A stretch of 64,000 bases of DNA, from assembly GCA_963762165.1 (NCBI GenBank), contig CAVXJN010000003.1, positions 992,001 to 1,056,000 of the forward strand. Reading direction: 5' to 3'. The DNA is from CAVXJN01 sp963762165 (GTDB lineage Bacteria > Pseudomonadota > Gammaproteobacteria > JASBUN01). The translations under genes were made by a program, and so were the position numbers. Shown here piece by piece: positions 17,608 through 26,761 of the stretch; position 1 is the stretch's first letter; every line of letters begins with the position of its first letter. A model generated the notes under the pieces. The model was not told the DNA's origin. It searched no databases and saw only the letters and a program-made list of their open reading frames with translations.

Positions 17608-20211
17608 TCATTCACTGGAATTGCCCGTGAGCAGGGTTTGCTGCACGCCGGCGATCTGCATCGCCGGGACCGGACGGCTGAACAAATATCCTTGACCCAC
17701 CGGGCAGCCCTCGGCTAGCAGGAACTCAAGTTGCGATTCCTCCTCAACGCCTTCCGCCACGGTCTCAAGCTCGAGGCTGCGCGCCAAACTGATAACAGCG
17801 CGACTGATGGTTTCGCTGTTGCGATCTACGCCGATGTCGCGCACGAACGACCGGTCGATCTTTAAGCGGTTGATTGGCAGATGCTTGAGATAATTCAAAC
17901 TTGAATAGCCAGTGCCGAAATCGTCGATTGCCAAATGCACGCCGAGCGCGCGCATTCCTTCCAGTGTGACGGTGGCTCTGGCCGGCTCACGCATGATCAT
18001 GGATTCGGTGACTTCCAATTCGAGCCGGTTGGGGTCGAGTCCGGTGTCTTGCAAAGCGCGCTGTACCAGTGGGATCAAAGTGTCTCCGTGGATCTGCTGC
18101 ACGGATAAATTGACTGACACCCGTGGCACGTGCAGGCCTTGTTTGTCCCATTCCACCACCTGCCTGCAGGCTTCTTCCAGGACCCAGACTCCGATATCGC
18201 CGATCATGCCCAACTCTTCGGCCACGGGAATGAAGCGCCCGGGTGGAATCAATCCCAATAGCGGGTGCTGCCACCGAACCAGCGCTTCGACGCCTACCAT
18301 CCGCCGCGAGGTCAACTCCACCTGTGGTTGATAGTGCAGCAACAATTCACCGTTTGCGGCGGCATTGTGGATGCCCGCGGCAATGGACACGCGTTCGCTG
18401 ACGCCTTCGGAAATGGCGGTGGAATACATCTGGTGTGAGTTGCGCCCTTTACGTTTGGCTTCGTACATTGCCGCTTCTGCGCCCTGCAGCAGATCCTCCG
18501 GGTTGTCGCCGTTTTCCGGAAACAGGCTGATGCCAACGCTGAGGGTGAGCGCCACATGCTGGGCGGCAACAGGCATGGGCTCGCGGAATGTCTCCATGAT
18601 GGATTCGGCCATCGTCGCGGCATCCCGGCGCCCGGCGTCATCCTCCATCAGCATGACGAATGCATTTCCGCCCACCCGCGCCAATACATCTCCGAGACGC
18701 AACAAACCTGACAGCCGGTCCCCTACCATTTTCAGTACGGCGTCGCCGACGAGCTGGCCGAAACTGTCGTTGATCATCTTGAACCGGTCGATGTCGACAT
18801 AGAACACCGCCAGCCCGCTGCGTTCGCGTTTTGCCCGAGACACGGCATCGTCCATGCGTTCGTGCAACAGAGCGCGATTCGGTAAGCGCGTGAGCGGATC
18901 ATAGTGAGTCAGAAAGCTCACGCGCGCGGCTTGCTCGCGGGCTTCGGTCAAATCGTTCCAGGAACCAACGACCTCATCGGACTGACCCGGTACACCGGGT
19001 AGCACACGCATTTCGTCGCGTACTACGCGAGTGGTACCGCGGGCGTCTCTTATCCGGTATTCCTGCACGAGATGGCCGGTGTCCCGCAGCGTCGCGAGGT
19101 TGCGCGACACCATTTCCCGGTCGGCTGGATCGAGGTGTTGCGGCCAATCGCGTTGCGCAATCACACACTGCGGCTGAAACCCGAACAAACGTTCCACGTT
19201 ATCGCTGACCCAGCGTACTGTGACGCCGGTGCTGTCCATGGACAGTTGGTAGAGCACAACGGAACTCGCGCTCAGCATATGGTCGAGGCGCCGGGCAGAT
19301 TCCCGCAGTTGGAATGTCCTGCGGCGTACCTGCCAGCGCAGCACGGCGCTGGCGGTCAGAACCAGCAGCAACAAGCCGAAGATGGCGAATACAAGCTCGC
19401 GCGTGCGCGGCGGCACGACCGGTTCTTGCTTCGGTACCATTGCGGCGCTGAGCGCGGCGTAATACACGGAATTTTCGTCGTAGCGCCACTTGCGAAGATA
19501 AGTATCCACGGTGCCGAGCAGGCCGAGCGGATCGCCTTGCTTGGTGACGAAATACAGCGCGACCGGGTTGAATGCTATGGGCGATTCCTTGAGGCCGAAA
19601 CGCTTCTTGGAGAAGGCGGCGTAATAGCTGTTGCTCACGACCGCATCCACGTTGCCGTCGCGCACGGCCTGAAATGCGGTTTCGTAGCTGGGGAAGGTGA
19701 CTTGCGTGTAGTGCAGGCCAAGGCCGCGCATTACCTTAGCCAAGGTAGCGATCTGGACCGAATCCGATAACAAGCCGACCCTTTTGCCGTCGAGGTCGTT
19801 CAGGTTCAGTACCGGCTCGTCGGCGCGTGTTAGTACGACCGACCAACGGTGGGTGACGGGGATGCTGTGAAAGCCGAATCTCTGCTTGCGCGGTTCGGAA
19901 TACGCCACATCCGGCATGAGGTCGATGTTCCCGGCCTGCAGCAGGTGCAGGCAGTTTCCCCAATCGCAGGACACGAATTGCAGTTGCCAGTTTTCGTGGC
20001 GCGCAATGGCATTGACCAGACGTACAAACAATCCCGCCGGTTCGCCGTCGTCGTCGCGATAGATCTTCGGCGGGTTTTGATAGAGACCGACGCGTACGGT
20101 CTTTGTTGGCGCCGCGCTGTCGTCTGCCGGCTGATTCCCGCGGGCATAGCCGGTCGCAATGGCGCATAGTACGGTGGTGAGGAGGACCGCGGTGCGAATG
20201 CCGGTCCTCAT
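17608..20211 (-). CDS. Periplasmic-binding sensor PAS-GGDEF-EAL phosphodiesterase
   Basis: An 867-residue membrane sensor. After a signal sequence (about 1-25) comes a solute-binding domain of the SBP_bac_3 type (about 38-265; VRVGLYQNPPKIYRDDDGEP, DLMPDVAYSEPR), one transmembrane helix (about 275-295), a PAS domain, a GGDEF domain and an EAL domain. The cyclase motif is degenerate, GGNAF instead of GGDEF, though RLGD before it is kept, so cyclase activity is unlikely. The EAL part is complete: EALVRW, NLSVQQ, EVTES, DDFGTG, KIDRSF, AEGVE and GQGY. I infer a phosphodiesterase controlled by a periplasmic amino-acid-like ligand. Confidence 0.92.
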   Translation of the reverse strand: MRTGIRTAVLLTTVLCAIATGYARGNQPADDSAAPTKTVRVGLYQNPPKIYRDDDGEPAGLFVRLVNAIARHENWQLQFVSCDWGNCLHLLQAGNIDLMPDVAYSEPRKQRFGFHSIPVTHRWSVVLTRADEPVLNLNDLDGKRVGLLSDSVQIATLAKVMRGLGLHYTQVTFPSYETAFQAVRDGNVDAVVSNSYYAAFSKKRFGLKESPIAFNPVALYFVTKQGDPLGLLGTVDTYLRKWRYDENSVYYAALSAAMVPKQEPVVPPRTRELVFAIFGLLLLVLTASAVLRWQVRRRTFQLRESARRLDHMLSASSVVLYQLSMDSTGVTVRWVSDNVERLFGFQPQCVIAQRDWPQHLDPADREMVSRNLATLRDTGHLVQEYRIRDARGTTRVVRDEMRVLPGVPGQSDEVVGSWNDLTEAREQAARVSFLTHYDPLTRLPNRALLHERMDDAVSRAKRERSGLAVFYVDIDRFKMINDSFGQLVGDAVLKMVGDRLSGLLRLGDVLARVGGNAFVMLMEDDAGRRDAATMAESIMETFREPMPVAAQHVALTLSVGISLFPENGDNPEDLLQGAEAAMYEAKRKGRNSHQMYSTAISEGVSERVSIAAGIHNAAANGELLLHYQPQVELTSRRMVGVEALVRWQHPLLGLIPPGRFIPVAEELGMIGDIGVWVLEEACRQVVEWDKQGLHVPRVSVNLSVQQIHGDTLIPLVQRALQDTGLDPNRLELEVTESMIMREPARATVTLEGMRALGVHLAIDDFGTGYSSLNYLKHLPINRLKIDRSFVRDIGVDRNSETISRAVISLARSLELETVAEGVEEESQLEFLLAEGCPVGQGYLFSRPVPAMQIAGVQQTLLTGNSSE

Positions 20212-20424
20212 TTTAATGACGTCCTCATGTCCTTCCTTAGTATGGGGGCGGGCGCTCGCGCCAGACGCGGGGATACCCGCTGAAGCACCCTGATGACTAC
20301 CGTGTGCGTTTTGCTACAGTTGCGCGCGCGCTCAGACTTTGCTTTTGTCAGGCGACCTTGAGTTTAGCGGAGGATTAGACTATAGAAATCAAACGGCAAT
20401 GCCCCGCAAGTGCAGAGGTGCGCC

Positions 20425-22041
20425 ATGGAGATCAATATCGAAGTCCTGTTCGGCGCCGTGTTGATCGTGATTTACGCGGCCGAGCGATTCAATACCCCCG
20501 GTTCCATTCGCGCATCCACCACGGCCGGGCGATATTATGCCGCCGCGATTGTATATCTGCTCATTTACCTCGCCACGTTCTACGTCTTCACGAAGTATCC
20601 GAAGATGCTGGATTACTTCGACATTGACATGGCCGCACTGAATTCGAGCGGCATCAAACCCGGCGAATCGAGCGTGATTCTATTCGCACTGCTCCTGTCC
20701 TTGCTGGTACCGAAGGTGCCGGTGATTTCGGATCTGGATTCACGGCTGCGCCACTTCCTGCATCGTCTTGCGGCAATTCCCTACGAAGCACTCCGCCTCA
20801 GCAAGGAGATTCAATCCAGCCGCTACGAAATCCCGCTCCAGGGCCGCGACGCACTCGTTCGGGAGTTGCAGGAGCAAGGCCTGTCGGCAGAAGAAATGAG
20901 TTCTACCGATCCCGTCATCTATCGTTGGGTCAGCATCGTGTCCTTGATGACCCAGCTCAAATCCTGGGACCCTTCCCACCGCTTCGCCGCATTTGTACAT
21001 GAACGCAGCGGCCAATTCGAACGCATCAAAGAACACTACGCGCGCATCACCAAGATGGCGTTGAGCGCCGTTGCCATGGATGAACAGGCCAAGGCCAGCG
21101 CGGGATCTTCCGCATTGCAGGAGGCGGCAAAGAAATTCCGCGCCAACTTGCAGATTGAGCAACAGGCGTTGCTTTCCGAAATGTGCGATTTCATCAGTCA
21201 CGGTGTACTCAAAACCTGCTTCCGTTACGGTTCCCGGCAGAAGTCCCTCAGGGATATGGGTTTCCTGGATGTAGAAGGCGACACCGGCCAGGGGCTTTCC
21301 GTAAACCAGACGGTCACGCTGTTCGGCTTGTTGCTTGCTCTGGTGCTCGCCAATTTCATCTTGTTCAAACCGCCCAATGAGAACGGCGAGCGTTTGTTGC
21401 TGACGATCGCGATGATCGTCTCGATCTATTCCGCGGCTGTCATTTGCGCGGTAGTACCAAAACAGTGGTGGTCGCTGTTTCAGTACGATACCGACCGATT
21501 TTACCCGACCGCAGGGTACCTGCTGTCCGGCATCATGGCGGTCGGTGTGAGCATGATCATCAGCCTGCTGTTCAAAACGCTGATTTTCGCAGCTGCACCT
21601 GGAGTGGACGGATTTGCGCCGCCGTTCGTTATGGCATGGAAGCAGTTCGCGTCGGATTCCTATCCGTGGCTGACCGTGGCATTCGTCACTGCGGTGTCCA
21701 CGGCGTTCATGATTGATTGGCAGCGTCCCGGCTGGTTGCCTGCGCGCCTGTGTAGACTGGTGGATGGCGCGCTTCAGGCAGTGCTGTTGATGGCCGCTGG
21801 CGCACTGGTACATTGGTGGCTATCCAGTCTCAGCGTTGCCGGCTCATTCGGCGGCAATGTTCCAGATATCGGCAGCGTCCTGCGACTGTCGGCAATCGTC
21901 GGTTTTACCCTCGGTTATCTGGTACCCACCTGGTATCGCACTTCGGAGTCCAAGCGCACCAGCGAAACGGGCGAGGGCATCGCGGAGGTGAAATCCGTGC
22001 CGCTGCAGGACCCCCCTGGGGTCAAACGCTTGCACGGATAG
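20425..22041 (+). CDS. Polytopic membrane protein of unknown function
   Basis: A 538-residue protein that I do not recognise. The N-terminal 110 residues hold about three hydrophobic helices, residues 115-295 are soluble and helical with many charged residues, and the C-terminal 230 residues hold about six further helices. The ATG at 20425 has AGAGGTG 4 bases before it; an in-frame GTG at 20410 is less likely. It is divergent from the sensor phosphodiesterase and followed after 36 bases by a GFA protein. Confidence 0.75.
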   Translation: MEINIEVLFGAVLIVIYAAERFNTPGSIRASTTAGRYYAAAIVYLLIYLATFYVFTKYPKMLDYFDIDMAALNSSGIKPGESSVILFALLLSLLVPKVPVISDLDSRLRHFLHRLAAIPYEALRLSKEIQSSRYEIPLQGRDALVRELQEQGLSAEEMSSTDPVIYRWVSIVSLMTQLKSWDPSHRFAAFVHERSGQFERIKEHYARITKMALSAVAMDEQAKASAGSSALQEAAKKFRANLQIEQQALLSEMCDFISHGVLKTCFRYGSRQKSLRDMGFLDVEGDTGQGLSVNQTVTLFGLLLALVLANFILFKPPNENGERLLLTIAMIVSIYSAAVICAVVPKQWWSLFQYDTDRFYPTAGYLLSGIMAVGVSMIISLLFKTLIFAAAPGVDGFAPPFVMAWKQFASDSYPWLTVAFVTAVSTAFMIDWQRPGWLPARLCRLVDGALQAVLLMAAGALVHWWLSSLSVAGSFGGNVPDIGSVLRLSAIVGFTLGYLVPTWYRTSESKRTSETGEGIAEVKSVPLQDPPGVKRLHG

Positions 22042-22077
22042 CACGTTGGCTGTCGTAATTTCAGACTGAACCGGGAA

Positions 22078-22512
22078 ATGCGCGATATGCAGGACGCCGA
22101 CATTCGCGGGAGTTGTTTATGCGGCGAGGTGCGTTACCGGATCGAGGGCGAGGTCAAGCGCTTCTACCATTGTCATTGCTCTCGCTGCCGCAAAGCGTCG
22201 GGTACGGGCCATGCCAGCAACCTGATGGTGACCGCGGACACGATACACTGGCTCAGCGGCGAACAGCTGGTAGGGCGATTCAAGGTTCCGGAGGCCGAAA
22301 GATACGCCTCCCAGTTCTGCAAAAACTGCGGCAGTCCGTTGCCGCGCGCCGTTCCCGAACTCGGTGCGGTGGTGATCCCCGCTGGCTCCTTGGATAGCAA
22401 TGCACCGATCGATCCCCAGGCGCGCATCTTTTGGGATTCCCGCGCGTCCTGGTCCTGTGGGGACGACGGACTGCCAACTTTTGGCCAATATCCGCCGACT
22501 CCGGACAAATGA
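22078..22512 (+). CDS. GFA/CENP-V family zinc protein
   Basis: A 144-residue protein of the glutathione-dependent formaldehyde-activating (GFA) family. The zinc ligands are visible as GSCLCGEVRY, CHCSRCRK and FCKNCGSP. Members bind two zinc ions and act on glutathione or thiol adducts, but most are uncharacterised. ATG at 22078 or 22087 may be used; neither has a strong ribosome site. It may be co-transcribed with the upstream membrane protein. Confidence 0.9.
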   Translation: MRDMQDADIRGSCLCGEVRYRIEGEVKRFYHCHCSRCRKASGTGHASNLMVTADTIHWLSGEQLVGRFKVPEAERYASQFCKNCGSPLPRAVPELGAVVIPAGSLDSNAPIDPQARIFWDSRASWSCGDDGLPTFGQYPPTPDK

Positions 22513-22551
22513 ATGTATGTACGGCGGACGCACGGGCTGCCGTGCCCGTGG

Positions 22552-23454
22552 CTACGGGCGTTGCTGCTGCATGCCCTGTTCCATCAGCCAGGCGCGGAAC
22601 GCCGCCACCTTCGGAATCTGCAATCGGTCCGCGGGCGTCACCAAGTGATAGCCGTGATCCGTCGGCAGGGTGCTGCCCAAGACCCGCACCAGCCGCCCGG
22701 TCCGAAGATCGTCGGCTACCAGGCTGTGCCATGACAGCGCCGCCCCGAGACCAGCGGTGGCGGCCTGAATCACCAGGTTCGCATCGCCGAACCGGCGAAT
22801 GCGCAGAGCCGACGTGTCCGTAATTCCAAGCGAGGCCAGCCACGTGCCCCAATCGGGAAAGCTCGGGTCCCAGTCGTGGGCGTCGTCGTGCAATAAAGTG
22901 CACGACGCCAGGTCGGCGGCACCTGCAATCCCAGCGGCCAATTGCGGCGCCGCGACTGCGACAATGGCCTCCGGCATGAGTCGTTCGGCGTGCAGTCCCT
23001 GGTAGGGACCGGATCCGAAACGGACGGCGACATCCACGTCCTCGGACTGAAAATCCACCAAGCGCCGGGTAGCGAGCAGCCGCAATTCGATCTCCGGATG
23101 CTGCGCTTGAAAACCATCCAGGCGCCCCACCAGCCAGCGGGCAGCGAACGCAGGCGGTGCCGAAACCACCAATGGGCCGCTGTTTCGGCTTGTATCCATC
23201 TCTGCCACGGCGCGCTCCAGGGCGGCGAATGCCTCACTGACCAGTGGCAGGCCGGCGCGGGCCGAGGGGGTCAAGGTCAGGGTTTTGCCGCGTCGGAACA
23301 ATGGCAGGCCGAGATGGTCCTCCAGTTGCTTGATCTGTTGGCTGATCGCCGCGGGGCTGACGTGCAGTTCCGCGGCCGCACGGGCGAACGACAAATGCCT
23401 GCCGGCGGCCTCAAAGGCCCGCAGCGCGGTCAGGGATGGCAGTCGGTTCGGCAT
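22552..23454 (-). CDS. LysR-type transcriptional regulator (GcvA-like)
   Basis: A 300-residue LysR regulator. The N-terminal winged helix (LTALRAFEAAGRHLSFARAA, ELHVSPAAISQQIKQLE, LGLPLFRRG) and a periplasmic-binding-type effector domain are complete, and the pattern PSLTALRAFEAAGRH with ...LPLFRR is that of the GcvA/AmpR subgroup. It is divergent from the EamA transporter across 98 bases, so it most likely controls that gene and itself. Confidence 0.93.
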   Translation of the reverse strand: MPNRLPSLTALRAFEAAGRHLSFARAAAELHVSPAAISQQIKQLEDHLGLPLFRRGKTLTLTPSARAGLPLVSEAFAALERAVAEMDTSRNSGPLVVSAPPAFAARWLVGRLDGFQAQHPEIELRLLATRRLVDFQSEDVDVAVRFGSGPYQGLHAERLMPEAIVAVAAPQLAAGIAGAADLASCTLLHDDAHDWDPSFPDWGTWLASLGITDTSALRIRRFGDANLVIQAATAGLGAALSWHSLVADDLRTGRLVRVLGSTLPTDHGYHLVTPADRLQIPKVAAFRAWLMEQGMQQQRP

Positions 23455-23552
23455 TAGAAAATCTAAACTCTGGGCTCAGAAAGTTTCGTTTGTCCATAAT
23501 ATTGGCACGATTTAGTCTGCCTCCCCAATAGTTTTGCTAACTGGGGAAGGCG

Positions 23553-24443
23553 ATGAGGACAAATACCGTTTATGGTCTGGTGGTGGCTTCGACCATGTTT
23601 TGGGGCGCCAATTTCGCCCTTGCGCAACCGGTAATGGCGGATTTGCCGCCCTTGTGGGCGGCGGCGCTGCGGTTCCTGCTCGGTGCAACGGTCATGGTGT
23701 TGCTCAGCGCCTGGCGGGGACAGCCCCTGATTGCGCCCGCCCGGCATCATCCAGCAGCGTACCTCCTGCTTGGCACCGTCGGCATCGGTGCTTTCAATTT
23801 GCTGTTCTTTTTTGCGTTGCAACGAACTTCGCCGGCCAATGCCGCATTGATCATGGCCACCAACCCGTTGCTGACGACGGTACTGGCGGCGGCAATCCTC
23901 GGCGAACGTGCCGATGCCCGCCAGCTTGCCGCTTTGCCATTGGCGTTGATCGGTGTGGCGGTGGTGATTTCCGGCGGCGACCTGCAGCGTCTGGCGCGGC
24001 TGCACGTAGCCAGTGGCGATCTGCTGATGCTGGGCGCGGACTTGTCCTGGGCCTTGTATAACGTTCTCGGCCGTCGCTATATGCCCGCCGGGTCGGCGCT
24101 GGTGAACACCACCCTGACGATGATCGCAGGCGCGGCACTGTTGTTGCTGGTGGCGATGGCCAGCGGCGAGACCCCGATGTGGCCGGGGCTTGCTGCGGGC
24201 AGCGCACTGTTGACCATGACCCTCGGCGGCACCGTCCTGGCCTATCTATTCTGGACCACGGGGATCGCCCACCTTGGTGCCGGCCGCACCGCATTGTTCC
24301 TGAATCTGGTGCCGGTGTTTGCAATGTTGGTCGGCGGCGTGCTGGGCAGTTTGCCGACGATGCCGCAAGTGGTGGGTGGCTTCCTGGTGATCGGTGGCGT
24401 CAGCATCGCCACCGTGCCGCTCAGGCGCCCGGCCCTGGCCTGA
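23553..24443 (+). CDS. EamA/DMT-family transporter
   Basis: A 296-residue inner-membrane protein with ten predicted helices arranged as two EamA repeats; WGANFALAQPV near the start and LGERADARQ at the end of the first repeat are typical, and the second repeat begins near GDLLMLGADLSWALYNV. Drug/metabolite exporters of this type commonly export amino acids or toxic metabolites. The divergent LysR gene is probably its regulator. Ends 163 bases before the convergent SDR gene. Confidence 0.92.
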   Translation: MRTNTVYGLVVASTMFWGANFALAQPVMADLPPLWAAALRFLLGATVMVLLSAWRGQPLIAPARHHPAAYLLLGTVGIGAFNLLFFFALQRTSPANAALIMATNPLLTTVLAAAILGERADARQLAALPLALIGVAVVISGGDLQRLARLHVASGDLLMLGADLSWALYNVLGRRYMPAGSALVNTTLTMIAGAALLLLVAMASGETPMWPGLAAGSALLTMTLGGTVLAYLFWTTGIAHLGAGRTALFLNLVPVFAMLVGGVLGSLPTMPQVVGGFLVIGGVSIATVPLRRPALA

Positions 24444-24605
24444 GCCGGACCGTGCATCAGCCCGGTGAATTGCACGCTGCGTCCAACTCGCCTGTTCGCA
24501 GGCCCTGGCATGGGGACGGTCCCGGGCGGGTTGGAGCAGGTGCCGAATGCGCGACTGGCAGAAGCGGTACCTTCCGGCCACGAGTGACAGATCCGACATC
24601 TTCGC

Positions 24606-25409
24606 TCACGGTTCCTGGTGTGTGAATCTGATCAGTGCCGGTACTTGCTTGGTGATGGATCTGTCCACCAGTCCCGGCGCGATCGCGTTGATGCGCGCGA
24701 ACCAGCTCTCGGGAAAGCCGATATAGATCTCGTCTCGATTCTGCTCCATGGCCTTGACGATTTTTGCGGCCACCCATTCGACTTCGTCCATGCGCATCAG
24801 ACCCTGCTCGGCCATATGGTGAATCACGGCAGGATTGAACGCGGTTTTAACCGCCCGTGGCGAGACATAGGTTACGCCCACGCCGCTGTCGTATAGTTCG
24901 CGGCGCAGTGCCTGGGAAAATCCCCGCAGTGCGAACTTGCTGGCCGAATAGGCTGCGAAGCAGGGAAACGCGATGCTGCCGAACATTGAACCGACATTGA
25001 CGATTCTGCCCCTGCCCTGGGCTGTCAACTGCGGCAGAACTTCCCGGGTCAGCAGAATCGGGGCTTCGATGTTCACCTGCAGCACCTTGGCGATGGTGCC
25101 GGGATCGGATTCTTCGAAAGGTCGAAAGTCGAGGATGCCGGCGAGATTGACCAGGGCGTCGATGCCGCCAAAGGAGTCGTTCATTTGTTGCACGGCGCGG
25201 CGGCGATCCTCCGCCTGGGTGATGTCGGCCTCGACGATGATGCTGTCGCTGGGCAACTCCCGGACGTCCTGCATCAAAGCAGTTACCGCGGTCGGTCCCC
25301 GATCGAGCAGGCCGAGCCGCGCGCCACGCGCAGCGAGCCTGGCGCAAAGGCATTTGCCGATGCCGCCGGCGGCACCGGTTACGAGAATGCGTTGCGATTC
25401 AAGTTTCAT
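24606..25409 (-). CDS. Short-chain dehydrogenase/reductase
   Basis: A 267-residue classical SDR, last gene of the sigma-54 operon. The coenzyme motif TGAAGGIG (residues 12-19), NLAG, catalytic Ser in NVGSMFG and YSASK (Tyr-x3-Lys) are all present. The frame is fused by accident to the upstream TPR gene because of a lesion near 25577; the true start is the ATG at 25409, with GAAGGA 9 bases before it and 26 bases after the TPR gene's real stop. The longer loop and the C-terminal IYIGFPESWFARINAIAP helix suggest a membrane-associated SDR acting on a lipid-like or acyl substrate; this is inference. Confidence 0.9.
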   Translation of the reverse strand: MKLESQRILVTGAAGGIGKCLCARLAARGARLGLLDRGPTAVTALMQDVRELPSDSIIVEADITQAEDRRRAVQQMNDSFGGIDALVNLAGILDFRPFEESDPGTIAKVLQVNIEAPILLTREVLPQLTAQGRGRIVNVGSMFGSIAFPCFAAYSASKFALRGFSQALRRELYDSGVGVTYVSPRAVKTAFNPAVIHHMAEQGLMRMDEVEWVAAKIVKAMEQNRDEIYIGFPESWFARINAIAPGLVDRSITKQVPALIRFTHQEP

Positions 25410-25435
25410 GGGCGCTTTTCCTTCGGCCGAGGTAG

Positions 25436-26087
25436 TCAGCTCTGCTTGGACAACTTGGCGATCAAAGCCTGAATTTCCCGGCGCCGCCCGGCATCGGCCA
25501 GCGGCCGGGCGGGGCGCGCAGGCGCGTGCAGGGCTTTTTCCAGCACCGCGCGCGCTTGTTGTTGGTGTCCCTGGTCGATACAGATAGTCGCCGTAGAAAT
25601 AATTGGGATCGATGCCGTCCGGATTGAGTGCCAAAGCCTTTTTCAGATAGGCCTCCGCCTTGTCGTCGTTACCGAAGCCGAGGGGCCAGCCGGGAACCTG
25701 GTAGTACAGGCTGCCGAGACTTGTATATATGGAACCTTGCAGCGCGGTGGGATCGATTTTTTCGGCGTCAAACAGCAGATCTCGCGCTTTGCGCACCATC
25801 GACAAGGCGCCCAGGCCGCCGTGCACGCCGGCGTGGGTGCTCAGCACGATAGCCTCCCAGACCTTGGGTTCGGCCCGCTGCGGATATTTTGCTGCCAACT
25901 CGCCGGCCTGGGTTTCCAGTTTCGAAAACGCCGCTTCCTTGGCTGCAGCGGGCATCTGGTAGTGAATGCGTGCCCACTGATGCTGAATGTCCAGCAGTCG
26001 CTGGTCCATGGTGTCGCTGTCGGCTAATGCCGAAAATGCACACACGAACAGCGCCGTGGCGAACAGGTTTCGGGTCAGAACGTGCAT
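25436..26087 (-). CDS. Secreted TPR-like protein (one frame lesion)
   Basis: A periplasmic helical-repeat protein of about 216 residues with a signal peptide (ending near SALA-DS). Two TPR-like units are visible: WEAIVLSTHAG..ALSMVRKARDL and KAEAYLKKALALNPDGIDPN followed by YFYGDYLY. Near 25577 one extra base shifts the frame; reading on in the other frame gives DQGHQQQARAVLEKALHAPA and a stop at 25436, giving a whole number of codons. It overlaps the di-iron oxidase gene by 13 bases and precedes the SDR gene, so it belongs to the same operon; role unknown, perhaps scaffold or assembly. Confidence 0.8.
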
Positions 26088-26761
26088 TGAGCGATCCTCG
26101 GATTGATTTCGGTGGACTCGGAAAGACTTGCGAAAATGTCGCCATAAAGGCGATAGAACATGCTGGCACTATGTACGACTGCGTCCTGGTCTTCGGTCGG
26201 TCGAGTCGATTGACCAGTTTCTGAAAGAACGCGATATGTTCCTGGTCGACGCTGCCATGGGAGGTCAAATAGTGAAATGCCTGCTCGGGAAGAGCGCAGG
26301 CTGTCGCGGATGACGGACGCGGCGCGGCTTGCCAGTTGCACGCTGGTGCTCTCGAGCACGAACACCATGCCAAGGAAGCCGACCGGATTGCGCCGATTCA
26401 CCAGGTCGTAGGCATACGCCACCATCAGTTCCGTCGTCGGTAACGGAGCGCTGTCCCGGGCGGCATCGGCATCGCCGCCGGCGGCGCGTATATCGTCCAG
26501 AATCCACAGCTCGTGGCCGGCCTCTTCTTCGATATATTCGTCCATGGCAGTCTGCAGCCAGCCGAGCCGGGCGGGCAGGCGTTCACGGCAATTGGCCAGC
26601 AGTGGCACCGTGTGACTGACGTGGTGGTAGGCCTGGCCGAGAAATGCCAGATAATCGTCGCGACCGATGTTTCCCTGCAATGCCCGTTGCAGTATCGGTA
26701 CGGCCATGAAGCGTATTCGTGCCGCCCCGGTTTCGTAGACGAGCCGCTCATATACGGACAT
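26075..26761 (-). CDS. Heme-oxygenase-like di-iron oxidase (HDO/TenA-like)
   Basis: A cytosolic all-helical enzyme of about 228 residues. Read through two compensating lesions (near 26300 and 26205) it carries the complete ligand pattern of the heme-oxygenase-like di-iron oxidases: Glu80-x2-His83 in EEAGHELW, Glu137 in VLESTS, and His168-x3-Asp172-x2-His175 in SHGSVDQEHIAFF. The last motif is lost if the frame is followed blindly. Characterised members oxidise amines, amino acids or fatty acids (for example UndA, SznF and BesC). The start at 26761 overlaps the end of the AMP-binding gene, and its stop overlaps the TPR gene, so it is fully coupled in the operon. The substrate is unknown; the ligase neighbour suggests an acyl derivative. 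Confidence 0.8.
   Translation of the reverse strand: MSVYERLVYETGAARIRFMAVPILQRALQGNIGRDDYLAFLGQAYHHVSHTVPLLANCRERLPARLGWLQTAMDEYIEEEAGHELWILDDIRAAGGDADAARDSAPLPTTELMVAYAYDLVNRRNPVGFLGMVFVLESTSVQLASRAASVIRDSLRSSRAGISLFDLPWQRRPGTYRVLSETGQSTRPTEDQDAVVHSASMFYRLYGDIFASLSESTEINPRIAQCTF

Noticed and set aside
24606..26087. Apparent single 493-residue protein fusing a TPR-like and an SDR domain
   Set aside because: The join is an artefact of one extra base near 25577; the true TPR stop (25436) and SDR start (25409) with ribosome site are both visible.
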